Shown: positions 46,007-59,916, counted from the first letter of the stretch. The stretch: DNA of 64,000 nucleotides from Selaginella moellendorffii (GCF_000143415.4 NW_003314271.1:325801-389800), one strand, 5' to 3'. A program made the numbers and translations. The notes: generated by a model from the letters alone, not told the origin.

Positions 46007-48333
46007 TCACTTTCTAGCCGTCGTCGTGCGTTTCTTCTCGTTGTCCAATTGAACAACGTAGCTTCTCAAGCTCCGCTCTTCGATCTGCGCGTTACAAAGC
46101 ATATGTCGCTAGAGGAAATCGAAGCAGGACAATGGAAGTGGAGAGATCTTACCTCCAATGTCGCTATCCTATCTAAGATCTCTCCACATTCCTGGAGAAG
46201 TGCCTTGCCTTGCGATGATACATGAGCCAGCTGACAAACAACCTCGTTCGTCTTCTCAGCCTGCGCAAAACACCAAGCACGAGAGATAAGCGCTTGCTAA
46301 TCTTTACAAAAGCGCTAGTGAAACGAAACAAAACAAAACAAATCTGGAGGAATCAAAACATACCCTGGGGAGCAACTCTCGTGTCGTCGATTCTAGTGGT
46401 ACCATTGCATCGCCCAGTAAAGTCAATGCATTTTGAAGCGCTGGAATGTCAACCTGGTATAAAAGGTAGCACTTTTAAGAGCCAAGAAAGGAAAGCAGCT
46501 CCTTTACCTTTGCTCCGCCAGTAACCGGAACTTTCAAGGTTGCAGCTTCCAAGGCTGCAATGAATCCAGACAGAGCAATCGCATGCTCGGGCTCTAGCTC
46601 TTCCCATTCGTCCAAATGCTCACCCTGCAAAACAAGAGCTTCAGAAATATTTCAAGGCAAGAAGAAAAAGTGTGAAGCCTACATGAGCCGCAATCACCGC
46701 ACGAACTTTCAAGTCCTGCTTTGCTTTTTGCAATCTGATGCGCTTCTCCGCTACCCGGCTTTGCAAATCAGAAATTTGCAACGAAGCGTTGTACAACATT
46801 CGCTGCGAGCAGCCACAAGGAAAAGCGTTAGCAACAAAAGAAAATCAAAAGTTCGAAGGTTTTCTACTTGGTATGAAGCACACATACTTCTCCAGTGGCC
46901 TTCTGAGCGCTCAACGTCGCCTGTGAACGAGCATTCACGTATCGCCACTGCAACCATCGATTGTGGAGAATCCGGAGACACAGTGCCTCGTCCTGTTGAC
47001 TCATTGCCCTTCGACCAGTCGAGCTATCATTCCCGAAGTTGAGCATGCACGCCACACTACCCGGACGAACTCCTTGATAAAAACCAGCAGCGACACCACT
47101 AGGCAGGGCTCTCGTTCTTGTCGGACTCGGCAAACCTCGCGAAGGAGATGAAACTTTGGAAGGAGACGAAGGTGGCGGCGATGGCTGTGGTGCTACTGTG
47201 GATGAAACAGCACGCACAGGAGAGTATACCCAAGACGGTGCCTGACTCGGCGCTGGAGTACTCGCAGTCGAAGATGGAGCTGAATTGCCGCCGCTGGCAT
47301 TCCCACTCTTGTTTGATCTTCGGTTGCTCGTCTTGGATCCCAGAAACTCTCCTTCGGGCATCGATGATCTCAGCTGGTTCACGTCCGAGAGCCTTCGAAT
47401 CCTACTCCCCAAGTCTTGCCAGAACCTCGCCGGCACCACAGTTCCTCTCGCGGCCTTGCTCGGCCTAGAGGAGCTCTTCTCGCTGTCGACAGAGCTCCTC
47501 TGAGAATCCAAAGAACTCTTGACGCTGTCGCCAGCGTCCGAGTCGCAGCTTGCCAGATCCGCGTCGTCCGGAACGCTTCTCACGCACCTTGTATCGATCT
47601 TAGTCTCGTCGCCCAGAGAAGAGGAATCCGCCGGCTTGGATGGTTTCTTCGTCGGCTCTAGGAGCTTCCCTGTGAGCTGATTGAAGCTCCGCGCTGGAAC
47701 GAGGTAGCGATTCCCTTTGGTCCCTATGCTCGACGCTCGACCCATGCTTAGATCCAAGCTCCGGCTGATGGATTTCCCATTCGCCGTCCCGCTCCATCTC
47801 TGCGATTCGAGCTTGCCGCCGCCCACATTCTCGATCGGCCTGGCATTCTCCGCTTGATCCGCGCCCTGGCGGCTCCTCTTCCTCTCCGGCGTTGCCACGC
47901 GGGGCCGATTTGCCGCGGGCTTGAGGGCGTGATCAATCTTCGCCTTGTCATCGCAGAGAATCGCGCCCTGGGAGCTCCCTGTGACGATATTCTGGCAGGA
48001 AGACCACACCTCCTTGGCAGCACCGCGCTTGTCATCGCCATTGCGCTTGCGCTCGGCCGAGATGGCGCGCTTGGGAGGAAGATCGAGAGGAGCTGGAGCG
48101 GCAGGAGCGTCGCCAAGGCGGCCGACATTTGGGGATGGAAATCTGCGAACCGTTGGAGGAGGAGGGGGAGGAGGAGGCGCTGCCGCCGCTACTCCTCCTC
48201 CCGATCCAGCGATCTTGTACCTGGATGAGACTTCCCTATTCCGCGGCTTTCTTGACACGCCCACATTGCTCTTCTCTGCGAGCGCCAAAGGATCTCTCTC
48301 ATTTTCCAGCTCCAGCGTGGCCGCAACCATCAT
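46007..48333 (-). CDS. QWRF-family microtubule-associated protein (AUG8/EDE1/SCO3 type)
   Basis: Plant family whose members include augmin subunit 8 and EDE1, which place augmin/gamma-tubulin on microtubules. Six exons: 46888-48333, 46683-46802, 46508-46624, 46364-46453, 46153-46260, 46007-46108; 660 aa from the first ATG of MMVAATLELENE. The N-terminal two-thirds are basic, Ser/Pro-rich and disordered, with family motifs SSRYK, RYLVPARSF, ARFWQDLGSRIRRLSD and SPSRGLPSPTRTR. The C-terminal DUF566 region is helical: ILHNRWLQWRYVNAR, LQSRVAEKRIRLQKAKQDLK, HLDEWEELEPEHAIALSGF, LRSYVVQLDNEKKR. The signature motif reads QWRY (462-465) instead of QWRF. Splice frames are clean and total length is normal for the family. 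A telo-box (aaaaccctag, 48376-48385) lies about 45 bp upstream of the start. Confidence 0.9.
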
Positions 48334-48907
48334 CGCTGTGCCATGCCCGCCCGGAAGAAGAACCACAAGAGGCAGAAAACCCTAGAGCTGCCGACCTAAA
48401 ACCCCTGCGATTCTTGCGACGAATTGGAGATCTGGAGCGCTGCGCGGATCCAGATCCATGTTCTTGGTCTGCAAGCGATGGCACGCCGCCGCCGCCCTAG
48501 AGCGATCCATCGCTGCTCCTCCCGCGTGCATGCTCCCTCCAAATCCACATTCATATGTGGTGCAGCCGTCCGATGGGTGCATCCGAGAGCGGCAGGGCCG
48601 CCACGTGGGAAGAGCCCAACGTTCAGCCGACGAATCAAGCGAGACCGTTGGATGGAGCCACGTTTAAACGGCATCACATTGGCCGTTGGATGCCCCCACA
48701 CTCTACGTGCTTTTGAAAAATAGAAGAGTATCTCAACTTCATGTGTGCACGACAGGGATATTTGAAATCTAAAGAATATTCTAACAAAGTCTTACAGAAA
48801 TTACATTTTTATAACTTGCTTTATTATAAAAACAAAAGGAGTGGGCTTTTAGTATTAACAACACTCACTTTAACATGGAAAAAAAAAGGATAAAAATAAA
48901 AATAAAA
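48334..48907. other. Spacer between the QWRF start and the BRM stop
   Basis: 574 bp. The left part (48334 to about 48700) is GC-rich and should be promoter/leader of the QWRF gene, including a telo-box at 48376-48385. The right 200 bp are AT-rich and probably BRM 3' UTR. No gene seen. Confidence 0.55.
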
Positions 48908-51900
48908 TTACAGTCGAGTAGAAGGCCTTCGCCTAGCGGTATCAGTCCTGGATTTCTTCCTGGGATGGTGAATCGTTCCATCGTTTCCTCCATCCCTGTG
49001 AGCTACTACTACTGGTGGCGATGGCGAGGACGACGATAGCATCACGCTGTAAACTTTGCGAGCTCGAGCCCAGCTAAGCGGCCCGCCATCGTCTACCATG
49101 CTCTTGATCCCTCCTTTACTGCTCGAATCTCTCCTGGCGCTGATAGTAGTGCTGCTGCTGCCTTGATCTACGCTCGCTTGACCCCTCTTTCGCTTGTTTG
49201 AAACTTTGATCCGCGGCTTTCTCCGGCTGTTCCTCTTCCTCTTGCAAATCACTAGATCAGCTGGGTGAGTAACTTGGTCCTGTCTATCTCTATCACCTGG
49301 CCTCGTCTTCTTTCTACTGCTGCTATCCTTGCCTCTACTAACGCTACCTGTTCCCTCGTCCTCTTTTTCCTGCTGTGGTGGTGGTGCTGCTGCTGGCGTT
49401 AATCTGCCGGCCTCTGCGAATACCTGTCGTTGCTTGCGAGATGATCTCGAGCCGCTCATGCGGATGCCGATGTTGATCTTTATGGAGTTGAAGTCCACGT
49501 CTGGAAACATCAAGCCCATCCTTTGGAAGAAGAGTGAATGCAGTCGTCGAGCATCTGCCTGCACCTGAGACGAGGAAAATGAGACGAGATTTACAAGTTT
49601 CTTCCTGAAAGATTACGAGAAACCAACCTCGGCGTTGTGTGTGTTGTAGCGGGAGGCGTTGTCCAGCATGAGCTGCACGTCACCCGCGAAATCCAGCACC
49701 GTAGCATAATCGAAGCGCTCCAGGTGCTCTTCGATCGTTTTTGCGTCAATCGGCTTGTCGATGACTTTGTAGTAGTCTGGAAGCTCGTGCCGCTTGGGAA
49801 GCTCCATTAACAAAGCGGATACCTGTCGCCCGTCCTTGTTCATTGCACCTTGCAGCTTGCTCAAGACAGCTTTGCACTGCAGACAAAAACACAAAGGCTC
49901 TTAGAAAAAATGCGAAGGAGAAAAGAAGTGAAAACGCACCTTCTTCTGGACGTTGTCCTGCATTCTTGCACCTCCTCTAACAGTCCGAGTTTCTTTCATC
50001 TCAGCGACGGCGACTTCTTCTGCCAGCTCTTGGAATCCATTGACTCTTACCTGCTTTGATGCTGCTTGCGAGCTCCAATTAGCAAAGCCAGTGTGAATGA
50101 ACGTTGCTGGCCTAGGCGTGATGCTCCATACATCAGGACGTTCATATTCGCTGTATCCCGGCCACGTTTGCAGAAAGCCAACAGGAAATACACCTTGAAC
50201 AGGTACATTTCCCGCTCCAACGCCAACCTTGCGCCGGTGACGGGCACTTCGCTTGCGTTTTCTTCGTGGCTCCACAATCTGGTCTTCGTCTGGATCCTTT
50301 TCGGAAGGACTATCTCCGGGAGAGTCACCCGAGGCCGCGATTTCACCTTCTTCCAAATCCTCGCCATCCTGAATAACGAGAAAACATTAGTTCATATGCA
50401 AAACATATGCAAAAATAAAGAACAAAATCTCTACTTACAAGATCTTGGTTAGATCTGCTTCCCAACGCCGCCAGCGATCCAAACTTTTTGGAGTCTACCA
50501 CTTGTAATTCAACTCGTGGTTCTGGGCTTCCTTCTCTTTCGTCAGACGATTCTGCCACAGCTTCTGCCTCGTCATCCATCTCATCAACATCATCCTGTTG
50601 CTGCCGCCCAGTATCGTCTTCCTCCTCATCAGAGCCGTCCCTTATTTCACCTTCTTCCTCATCTTCTCCGGATGAAGACTCTTCCTCTACAACAACTTCT
50701 TCGAGATCTTCGTCGTCCTCTATTTCTGTAGGCGGAACCTTCACCTCAAATGGAGGTCGACCTCGTCTTGCCGGCTTGAGTCCCTTGTGATCGTGTATCA
50801 CAGTGAAGTTCTTTCTTGACAACGCCTTCTTCGCCAGTATTCTATCTTCCTCTGCCTTCGTTCCTATAATACCTGACATACCTGAAAATCCCTTCACTAA
50901 TGCCTGCTTGGACGTAGCTTTGATAGCTGCATTCACCTCGTCCGAGCCAACGTGAAGCCACTCCGGGACCTCGTCGTATGCAACCATTTCACCAGGCCAG
51001 TCACATTCTTCGTCCATTTGATCGAAAAGCTCGACTTCTTCTTCACTCCTGGCAATCATCCTGTTCACTTCTTTCAACGTTGGAACATCGTGAACCGACT
51101 CCTGATATCTCTCCTCGTCATGCAAGAGCGCTTCCAACGTCATGCGACGCTCTTCGTGTGTAGTCCTCTGATCGAAACGGCCCGCATTGATCACTTCATC
51201 GGCCATATCTATCTTGTGCTGCTGAATATTATTCCGGACAAGGCTTTCTACGGACCCCATGTATCTATCCTTCCCCGCCATATCATCGTCAACGTCCAGG
51301 GAACCTCCATTTCGGAGCTCGTCCTCCATTTGATAGCTGGTGAACGACTCCACAACAGCTTCCATGTATATCACCTTCACCTCTGACTTCTGTCCAATAC
51401 GATGAGCTCGTGCTACAGCCTGCTCCTCGTTCTTTGGATTTGGATCAGGATCGTATATAACCACTGTATCTGCTGTCTGGAGATTCAAACCACGACCTGC
51501 TGCCCGGATGCTGAGCAAAAAGATGAAGCACTGGGAACCAGGCGCATTGAAGTCCACAATAGCAGTTTCTCGGGAGTCCAGAGGGGTTGTCCCATCAATT
51601 CGTCGATATATCAGACCACGCCACTGTAGGTAATCCTCCAGGATATCTAGCAACTTCGTCATTGTGCTGAAGAGTAAAACCCGGTGGCCCGACCTCTGTA
51701 GCTTGATCAATATCCTATCAAGTATCCAAAGTTTCCCACACATCCGAACCATGTTCTCGTTGAAGAGTCGACAGTGTGGAGGATAATTAAGATAAGGATG
51801 GTTGCACACTTTTCTCAGCTCCATGCACTTGTTCTGTAACGGAGCATAAGCCCTGGCCTGTCGCTTGCCATTGCCACTGGCCACCCTTTCTTCCTCATCG

Positions 51901-54900
51901 GCTGGATCCAGACGAATAGTACCAGTTGCCTTCACCCAGTCGTATATTGCTGCTTGAAAAGATGACATTTTACACTTCAAAACAACAGGGACCTGGAAAT
52001 GTGTTGATATGAAGTAAAAGAAAAGGAAAAGACATTTTAAAGACTTACCTTGGGCGGAAGAGACCCCTCGACATCTTCAACCCGCCGTCTAAGCATAAAG
52101 GGCTCAAGTATTTGATGCAGCCGGTGAATAACGATGACTTTCTTTTCCGTTTCAAGCCAATCATCCTCAAGTGTATTGGCATCTCTTTGGAATGGCTTTG
52201 AGAACCAGTCGTGAAAAGCTTTACTGTTGTCAAAGACTTCAGGAAGGAGTAGATTTAAAAGCGACCACAGCTCATGTAGATCGTTCTGACATACAACCAA
52301 AAAAATAACTTAAGTATTTAGATAGTATAAAAACCAATACTCTTACTTGCAGAGGGGTGCCGGTTAGAAGCAGCCGCCTTTGACAGCGAAAACGATCCAA
52401 GTCACGAGCAAGACGGGACTCTCGATCTTTCATACGCTGAGCCTCGTCTATAATAATATACTTCCAATCAACTTTTGCTAGTTTTGATCTGTCGCGCATT
52501 ATAAACTCGTACGTAGTAACTAGAACATTGAACTTCAATGCAGCAACTTCCTGTGCAGGGCAAATCTATCAGCCAAAAAAATTTTATGACTTAAGCAAAC
52601 GGCACCTGTGAGTAAATCCTAGAGCGGTCTTCTCTTACACCAACATAAAATATGGAGCTCACGGAAGGCAACCATCGGAGCAGCTCACTCTAAAACATGA
52701 AACCTTTTCAAGTTTGAAAACCAGCCACAAGAATGAGTACCTTCCAGTTCACTATGACTGCGTTGGGAACAATAATAAGATGTGGTCCGTAATTTCCTTT
52801 GAACTCCATCAAGTATGCAATGAGCGCCATAACCTGGACGAAAACATCTCAGACAAGCCCGGACCTCAAAATACAAAGCTAACCTGTACAGTCTTTCCCA
52901 ATCCCATTTCATCGGCAAGGATACCATTTAGTCTGTTATTGTACAAAGAAAGCATCCATTGAAGACCGACCTGCAAAAACGATCAGCGAAAGAGAAACTT
53001 ACATGGACCAGCACTCACCAGCTGATAGTCACGTAATATTCCCGCCCGAAGCATTGACGGCTGCCTCAATATTTGCTCGTTCACTGCATGAGCCAGAGTA
53101 TAGTACCTACAACAAGGACACAAGCATCAAGCATACAGACGAATGAAAAACCAAAAAGACTCAATCCTTACTTATTTACAGAATTGGATGTAGCACAGTT
53201 CCAGCTCCTCAATGCTACAGCTTCACTCGCTTGAGCGGCAGCACGTTCAACTTCCTCTTCGGAAAACCCCTGCACAAAATTACAAAATATGTTAAATACC
53301 AGCATTCCATGGTAGCTTTCGTGAACGTACTTGAGATCGCGCAGAAGCAGCAGCAGCTAATGCAGCTTCTTCTCTTTCCTGCTGAGTCTTGACAGACGAT
53401 ATCTTTCCTCCAAGCTTGTGAAGATAATCTTCTGTTTGAGACAAGAAAGATTCCAGGACCTCAAATCGCTGCTGAGCATCACCGGGAATTTCTTTCTGCT
53501 GCTTTATCAACATCGCCCTGTATGCATCGACGTCGTTGTTCTTTAAAGCTTCCATTCTCTTACTGCGATCTTCGTCTTTCCTTTTCGAGAACTCTCGTAG
53601 AAGTTTCTCGTGGAACTTTGCAATACCTCGGTTACGGTTGATACGAGAATCCCGAGCAGACCAATGTGCTTCAAGGAGCTTCTTCCGCCACTGAAATATG
53701 CCCTTGAGATACTTTTCCTTGCTTGTCTTTTGCAGCACCATAACTTGTCTTGAAATCTCCATCCTCTGACGCTCACATAGACGAACAAATTTCCGGTAAG
53801 CTCTATCACCCATGGCCATGATCTCCTGTTGCTGTTCCTCGATTTCATTTCTAACCTTCCCTTGCATCTTGAGAAGCACTAACTTCCTCTGCTCGATCCG
53901 TAGCTTCAGCTTGAGTTCAGAAGGTACGTTCAAGTTACCATCCGACAGTAGCATTTCAATGACTTTGAGCTTCTTAGCCTTCTTCTTGCCAATTATTCTT
54001 AACCCCTCCTGAAGTAGAAGCTCCCGGACGTCGTATTTCAGGGACGCTGGCGGTCCCCAAACATTCGGAGTAGGAAGCAAACTGGCCTCCGGTTTCTTAC
54101 CAAGAGGAGGGAAGTCGAATAAAGGACCACGGTAACGCTTGCTTGCCGGCGTTTTGCTAGGTAGCCGAGAAGTGTTTGATTGCTGAGTTGAAAGATCGAT
54201 CCCATTGTTTTCATTCGAATCCGCCTGCTTCTCGTCCTCGACCACAGACTTAGTTGGCACCACCTCTTGGACACTTTTGACAGCTTCACTCTGTGAGGAC
54301 GCTTGCTGCATTCCTGAGCCCTTCAAACTTTGTTCTAATTCTGAGCCACCATCTTGAGTTTTAACTGGAGATTCACGATGCGATTTTTCGTCAGCAGTTT
54401 CGTTCAAGACCTTCGGCTGGCTGGTTTCGGGTGGAGGCAACGCCAATGCCCCTTGTTTCTGTGGCGGGACTCCTAAAGGAGTCGGAGTTATAGCACGGAT
54501 CATGTCTGATGTGAAGGAACGATCGCCACGCTGAAGTTACAAAACAAAAAATTAAGTTTTGCGCGAGAAGGTAAGACAGATACGCGTACCTTTAAGCGAC
54601 GGAAAGCTAGGATTTGGGCGCGCAGTACCATCAACTGCTGGATAGTGAAGCCAACAGCCTTCACAGCCGGTTGAGCATGCTGAGAAGAAGAATCATTTGC
54701 AGGGGCTGGTGCTGGAGCTGGAGCTGGAGCTGGGGGTTGCTGCTGCAAATGCTGTGACGCGACCATGGAAACAGGGGTTTGGTTTTCCAGGAGAGCTCTG
54801 GGATTGAACTGGTGCTGTTGTCTCGGATGCATCGGAAATACCGGCGAAGAGCTGTTGTTCATGTCCGGTTTTGTCAGTCCATTTCCTAGAGTGGAGGACA

Positions 54901-55865
54901 GTTGTTGCTGCTGATGCTGCTGAGGAAATCCTCCACGAAGATTGGGGAGCAAGTCACTGGCATGCCCGAAACCAGCAACGTTGGAAGGTGGCGGCTGCGG
55001 CTCTTGTTGGTCCGAAGAAGCTGGAGAGATCATCTGCGACCCCAGTCTCAAATGCGGAGTCTCGCTGGCAAGCTTTTGTTGCTGCTGCTGCTGCTGCTGC
55101 TGCATGGCGAGCATGCGAGCTTGGAGCATCTCCGGCGACATGAACTGCTGAGGAGAATTGTTCCGGGGATTGGCATCTCCAGTCCTCGGCTGGACCGGCG
55201 AAGAGCCCACCAAGCTCTGTGGATTCTGTCCGAAAAGAAAAGCCATGGAGCTGGGAACTCGCTGTTGTTGGAGTCCTTGATTCTGGTTCCCAGGTGGAGA
55301 AGTTTGCTGTGGCTTGGCAGCGGCATCACTACGAGACATCTGCTGGTGCTGCTGGGATAGAGCACGATCCTGCGCAGCAGCCATGGCAGATTGGAGCTGC
55401 ATAAACTCCTGGAGCTTCATATTGTTTGATCCAGGCGCCGCCTTGCTTCCTTGCTGCTGGATAGCCCTCTGCGCGAGATGTAGCGCATGCTGGAGATAGA
55501 GATGGGATTGGAGCTGCCCATCCACGGCTGCCTGCTGGAAGAAAAAAAAACCACACCACATTGTAAATCACCGCTCTTCTGAAATCCTCTCTCCAAAGAA
55601 GCTTTCTCCTGCCAAAAAAGCTTGGAAATACCTGGCCCTGGTGCTGGAGGAGATGCGTCTGCGGCCACGCCGGGAGCGATCCAAATGGAAGACCCGCGCT
55701 GCCGGAGACGCTAGCAGCGGAGGAAACCGACGGATCGACCTCGGAATTCGGCGCTGCCGGAGAGGCGGAGCCGCGAGCCCGGAGCGACGCCGCTCCGCCA
55801 AGGACGCCATGGCCATGGCCGGGCGGAGGAGGAGCTGGAATCTGCTGCTGTGGCTTCTGCATCAT
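48908..55865 (-). CDS. BRM: SWI/SNF chromatin-remodelling ATPase BRAHMA
   Basis: Catalytic subunit of plant BAF-type SWI/SNF complexes, which slide or evict nucleosomes. Fourteen exons: 55632-55865, 54590-55534, 53331-54530, 53172-53269, 53019-53106, 52884-52970, 52741-52833, 52606-52689, 52347-52550, 52049-52285, 50439-51992, 49940-50368, 49628-49876, 48908-49564; 2052 aa (Arabidopsis BRM about 2190). Domains: Gln-rich N-terminus; QLQ about 373-393 ([20 protein letters not shown]); HSA within about 590-680; SNF2 ATPase with DEMGLGKT (875-882), DEAQR (977) and LLTGTPLQ; helicase C-terminal half with AGRGLNLQ and ARAHRIGQ near 1290; SnAC-like region ([10 protein letters not shown] type); then an acidic stretch. 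The bromodomain about 1752-1834 ([19 protein letters not shown]) keeps the acetyl-lysine Asn (RYN). A basic tail carries [12 protein letters not shown] and ends [10 protein letters not shown], as in BRM. All catalytic motifs are intact. Confidence 0.96.
55076..55103 (-). repeat. CAG repeat coding polyglutamine in BRM
   Basis: About eight CAG codons plus two CAA codons on the minus strand form a polyglutamine run after MLAM in the N-terminal Gln-rich region of BRM. The length is likely polymorphic. Confidence 0.9.
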
Positions 55866-56993
55866 ACCCTAGCCAGCGGAAATATTTCCACCGATCCTCG
55901 CCTTCCTCGTGTTCCTCGGCCTCTTGCGCCTTGTTCTTCCCAGGATTTCGCTGTCTCCACGGCACGATCCGGGCGATTTGTTCGTTGGAGAAGAGACGCT
56001 GACTGCTCGGCTGCGGAATCTAGAAATCCAGCTCTCTAGCTCTAGCTGCCGCTGTAAGAAACTCTGCCCACTGCGCGATTCTTCCAAGAAAGAATGCGGC
56101 CTCGAAGAATTCGTGAGAAGAAATTCTTTGTTTTTTTCCCCTCTTTGCTGTGATCTGTCGTCCGGCACTGATCTAAACAACTAGACGCGTCACATTGCTG
56201 CTGCCACGGTGGGCTCCGCATCCGGCGATCCCGCTTTCTCCGCCATCGCTACTAACCCTAGCCATGCTTTGCTCGTCACTGTAAATGCCCGTCAATGTCT
56301 CGCGTCACAGATATTCCACGAATCTTTCTCGTTCTGTGTTGCCCTCGTTCCAACCAAGCGTACTGCCGCCGACCGAGCTCTTTCTTCTTTTTCCATTCTA
56401 TTCCTTCGGGCTCGGCTCCTATCACTTAAGAAGTTCGTTCCTTCTTTCTTTCTTCCCGGAGGAGAGATCTGTGATGACGTAGAACTTGGAAATTAAAACA
56501 CTCAAGCGATGGCTGTGAAGAAAAAGAGGAGCTTTGACTCACACACACTTACTTCGATTGCCTGTGCCTCTTTTTCTCTCATCCCAAAAACCTGTTTTAA
56601 GTGGATGAGCAGTGGCAAAACGAAGCGAAAGGAGGAGCCTTGACTCACACTTTGATGGCGGCTGTTGCCTCGTCTCCTTTTAGCAGCAAGTGGCACTCTT
56701 GTTGCGACTCGGGCTTTTCTGACGTCCGGATGAGCTCTTTCATCTGTTCCTGGGAGTTGAACACAAAGTGATTAGACTTCGACGAAGCTTACAGGACAAA
56801 GATCTTACTGTGACGCTCGGGATGCTGTAAATGCTGTGATGGACCATGGAAAGTCGCTACCTTTGTTGATCTAGCTCTTAACAGTAGCATGCCCATTCTT
56901 TAAGAACAGACGTTTCTTCACGCCATATCTTACTTTAGCATTCAAATCTGTAAGAAACAAGATGAATCACATTTCCATTAGAACTTTGATTTC
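55866..56993. other. Spacer between the BRM start and the PPR-SMR stop
   Basis: 1.1 kb holding the BRM promoter and 5' leader (left) and the 3' UTR of the upstream minus-strand gene (right). Open frames here are short and low-complexity; none credited. Confidence 0.55.
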
Positions 56994-59916
56994 TTACCAG
57001 TGATCCTTCTTCCTGCCAATCCAATCGTTCAGAGCTTGCTTTGAAACTTTCAGCCTTCCAAACGTCTCGGGCTTTCTCATTTCCATAAACTGGGGGTCAA
57101 AATCTAAAAAAGATAAAATATAATTAAAAAAAACATTTTATATTCTGCTTACCGACAAACTTTCCCAAGTTAAAAACAGGAAGACCAAGTTGATTCTCCA
57201 ACACTTGCGTCACCACATTCTCGAGAAGGCCTGTAGCATTTTTTGCTTCACTCCGCCTCGAAGGGCCAGTGACAATTATCAAGTCTTCTTCAACTGGCAC
57301 ATCTGTAGCGGGATGTTAAAATCCTGAAAGAAGAAAAGAAAGGAAAACAGCTGCGTATCTGACCGTAGTGCTGTTCTTTCAGAATTCTCAACACCACAAG
57401 AACAGCTGCTCGAGCTTCCCCCTTCAGTAAACAACAAGCAGTTCAGCGATTGAGAAGGGAAGGCTTCCCAGGAATTGTTTTACCTTTGACAGCCCCTGAA
57501 TATCGATTGTGAAGCAATCTCCAGGAACTCTTGTAACTGACACCTTACGCAATATCGATTCTCCATACTCTTTAAAAATTTGATCTCCCGGACCACCCTT
57601 AGACTTGTTTTTAATCATCTCCTCGGCCCAGTCCTCGATCAAAGCCTTAAGCACTCGTTCATTAGGGGCATATCTGGAATCCATAGACTGATTTAGCAGC
57701 AAAAGGATCGTTTAAACTATTTACCCATTTTTCCTCATTTCTTCGTAGATGGCTAGTATCCTTTGAATCTCACGCAGATCTCCATTCCTCCTGGCCCGTA
57801 GCAATGTATTGTATGTGACCTGCACACGGACAGCTAATAGTATTTCTTTATATGATCTATTTAAAAGACCTTACCGAATTTGGTGAGATACCATCGCGTT
57901 TCATAGTTTCGAAAAGGCTTAAAGCCATGGAAACGTCTTGAGAGTTCACGCAAGCCTTGGAGCCAGGAAAAACCAAACCTCATCAGTGAGTGACTAGCTA
58001 CGATGACAGAACACATGTAGGACGAAGCTTATTTTGGATTTGAAGCGGACCTTGATGATGGCTGTGTAGGCGACCACATCAGCTATAATGCCAGACTTTC
58101 CCATTCTTTGAAAAGCCTGCAAAAGTATGTCGACGTGAATACAAAATATGAGAATACAAAGCTTCTTTCTTATACCTGAACAGCCCCTTGTTTGTCACCA
58201 TTGCAGCCATACGAATTAATAAGGATGCACCAGCTTCGCTTATCCGGCCTGAGTCCAGAGCTCACCATCTCCTGCATAACAGCTTCGGCCTGTTTTGGAA
58301 GCTTATCACACGCCCTCATCATCGTGTTATAAGCCACTGAGTCGGGACGGACCCATTCGGAGAAGATCACACTTTCGTCTTGAACTTCAATTCCAGCTAG
58401 TATACGTCCAGAGGTCTTCCATTCTCTAAACAGCTTATGCGCCTTGTCAGACTGGCCGCCGTCGACGCAAGCGCTAAGAAGAAAGTTGTAGGTGAAGGCA
58501 TTTGGAGTACACCCAGCTTGAACCATATCTTGATATACTTGAAGCGTCTTCTCAACCAATGCCCCTTTCGAGCAAGCACCAACAAGTGAAGTCCAAGTGA
58601 CAACATTGGGAACAATACCGGTTGAGTCCATATCACGTTTCATTTGAAATACTCGATCAAGCATTTTGGCCTCACCAAATATCTGTATGAAAAGCTGTTA
58701 CTTACGAAAGACGTAGGGATAAATGACTACCTGGATTAATGTACCATAGCTTAGAACATTCAGCTTGATTTCTTTTGCTTTCAGTTCCTCATACAACCGC
58801 AAAGCAAGTACTGGGTTCTTAGACAGACGACAAGCCTTAAAGACGATGTTGTACGTTGTTACATCCGCTGCAATACCGGAACCCTGCCTCCAGATCAAAA
58901 CAGCGATGAAAAGAGATTCAGTGCCAATCTCTCTACCTGCATCTGTCTGTATAGCCTCAGAACGTGCTGGATGTTTCCTGCGTGAGCATTCATCATGCTG
59001 TTACATACGTATACGTTTAGAACTGTTCCAGCCTTTAACAATCCCTGGAAAAGATATCACAAGTTACTCGAACACTTCAAACTTTTAAATCTCACCTCGA
59101 AAATCGCTGTGGCTTTTTCAGTATCTCCACAACGCCCGCAAGCATCAATCAGTATGCAATACGAGTACATATCTGGAAGAACGCCGGTACTTTCCAGAGC
59201 TTGAAAGACCTGGAACACCGACTGAAGATCTCCCTGGTCTCGAAATTTTTGCATGATCATGTTGCATGAATGCAAGATGTCCGGAAGTAAACAAGCATAC
59301 CTTCAGTCACACAACAATAAACTACTTTTAGAACGACAGAAGAAGAGAGCTAACCTGAGAGCCAAGGCAGTGTTGTGCATTCTAGCACAGGCTTCCATGC
59401 AAAGGGTAGGCTTCACCAAGTTCTTTACGACGAATCCACATTCTTTGGAGAAAAACGAAGTAATGGTTAGAAAAAGCTGGAATGGAAGGAGGAGAACTTA
59501 CTCGCGAGCCTTTCCAAGCAACGAATGCATTCCTCTACTCTGTTCTCCTGGAGTAGCCGGCCACATTCATCGATAACTAGCTGCAATCCATACCTCCCAA
59601 GATAATCCGATGGAGAAGAAATCCCCATCTCACTCAATGCGCGGCAAAATTCAACCAGATAAGGAAGCCGGCGCTGCTCCAGCACTGACACGCATCCATC
59701 ACGCACGGCGTGGATCCCTACAACTTCCAAAAACGCCCTAGCATCTCCCACAGCGCCATGCTCCAAGCGCTCCTGGACCAATCCTATCATCTCGATCAGC
59801 CTGCCACGCCGAGCCAAGCGCTTGGCTTCCCCGACGTAGAAGAGATTGCTCGTCGCTGCTGGAGCCGACGCCGCTGGATTCGCCGCTCCCCCGAGCCAAG
59901 AATGCGGCAATGCCAT
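56994..59916 (-). CDS. P-class PPR protein with C-terminal SMR-like domain (At5g02830 type)
   Basis: Predicted chloroplast RNA- or nucleic-acid-binding protein. Thirteen exons: 59502-59916, 59355-59442, 59096-59300, 58937-59044, 58731-58883, 58176-58682, 58051-58116, 57875-57955, 57725-57819, 57484-57673, 57364-57421, 57153-57302, 56994-57103; 741 aa. The N-terminus (MALPHSWLGGAANPAASAP) is Ala/Ser-rich like a transit peptide. Canonical 35-residue P-type repeats occupy about 165-570 (PDMYSYCILIDACGRCGD, DVTTYNIVFKACRLSKNP, PNVVTWTSLVGACSKGALVE, PNAFTYNFLLSACVDGGQSD, PDKRSWCILINSYGCNGD, NSVTYNTLLRARRNGDLREI). The end from about 625 (FTIDIQGLSK, then GEARAAVLVVLRILKE, EEDLIIVTG) resembles the SMR module of the PPR-SMR group (At5g02830, GUN1, SVR7). 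The intron-rich structure contrasts with the two intronless PLS genes of this window. It diverges from PBRP. Confidence 0.9.
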
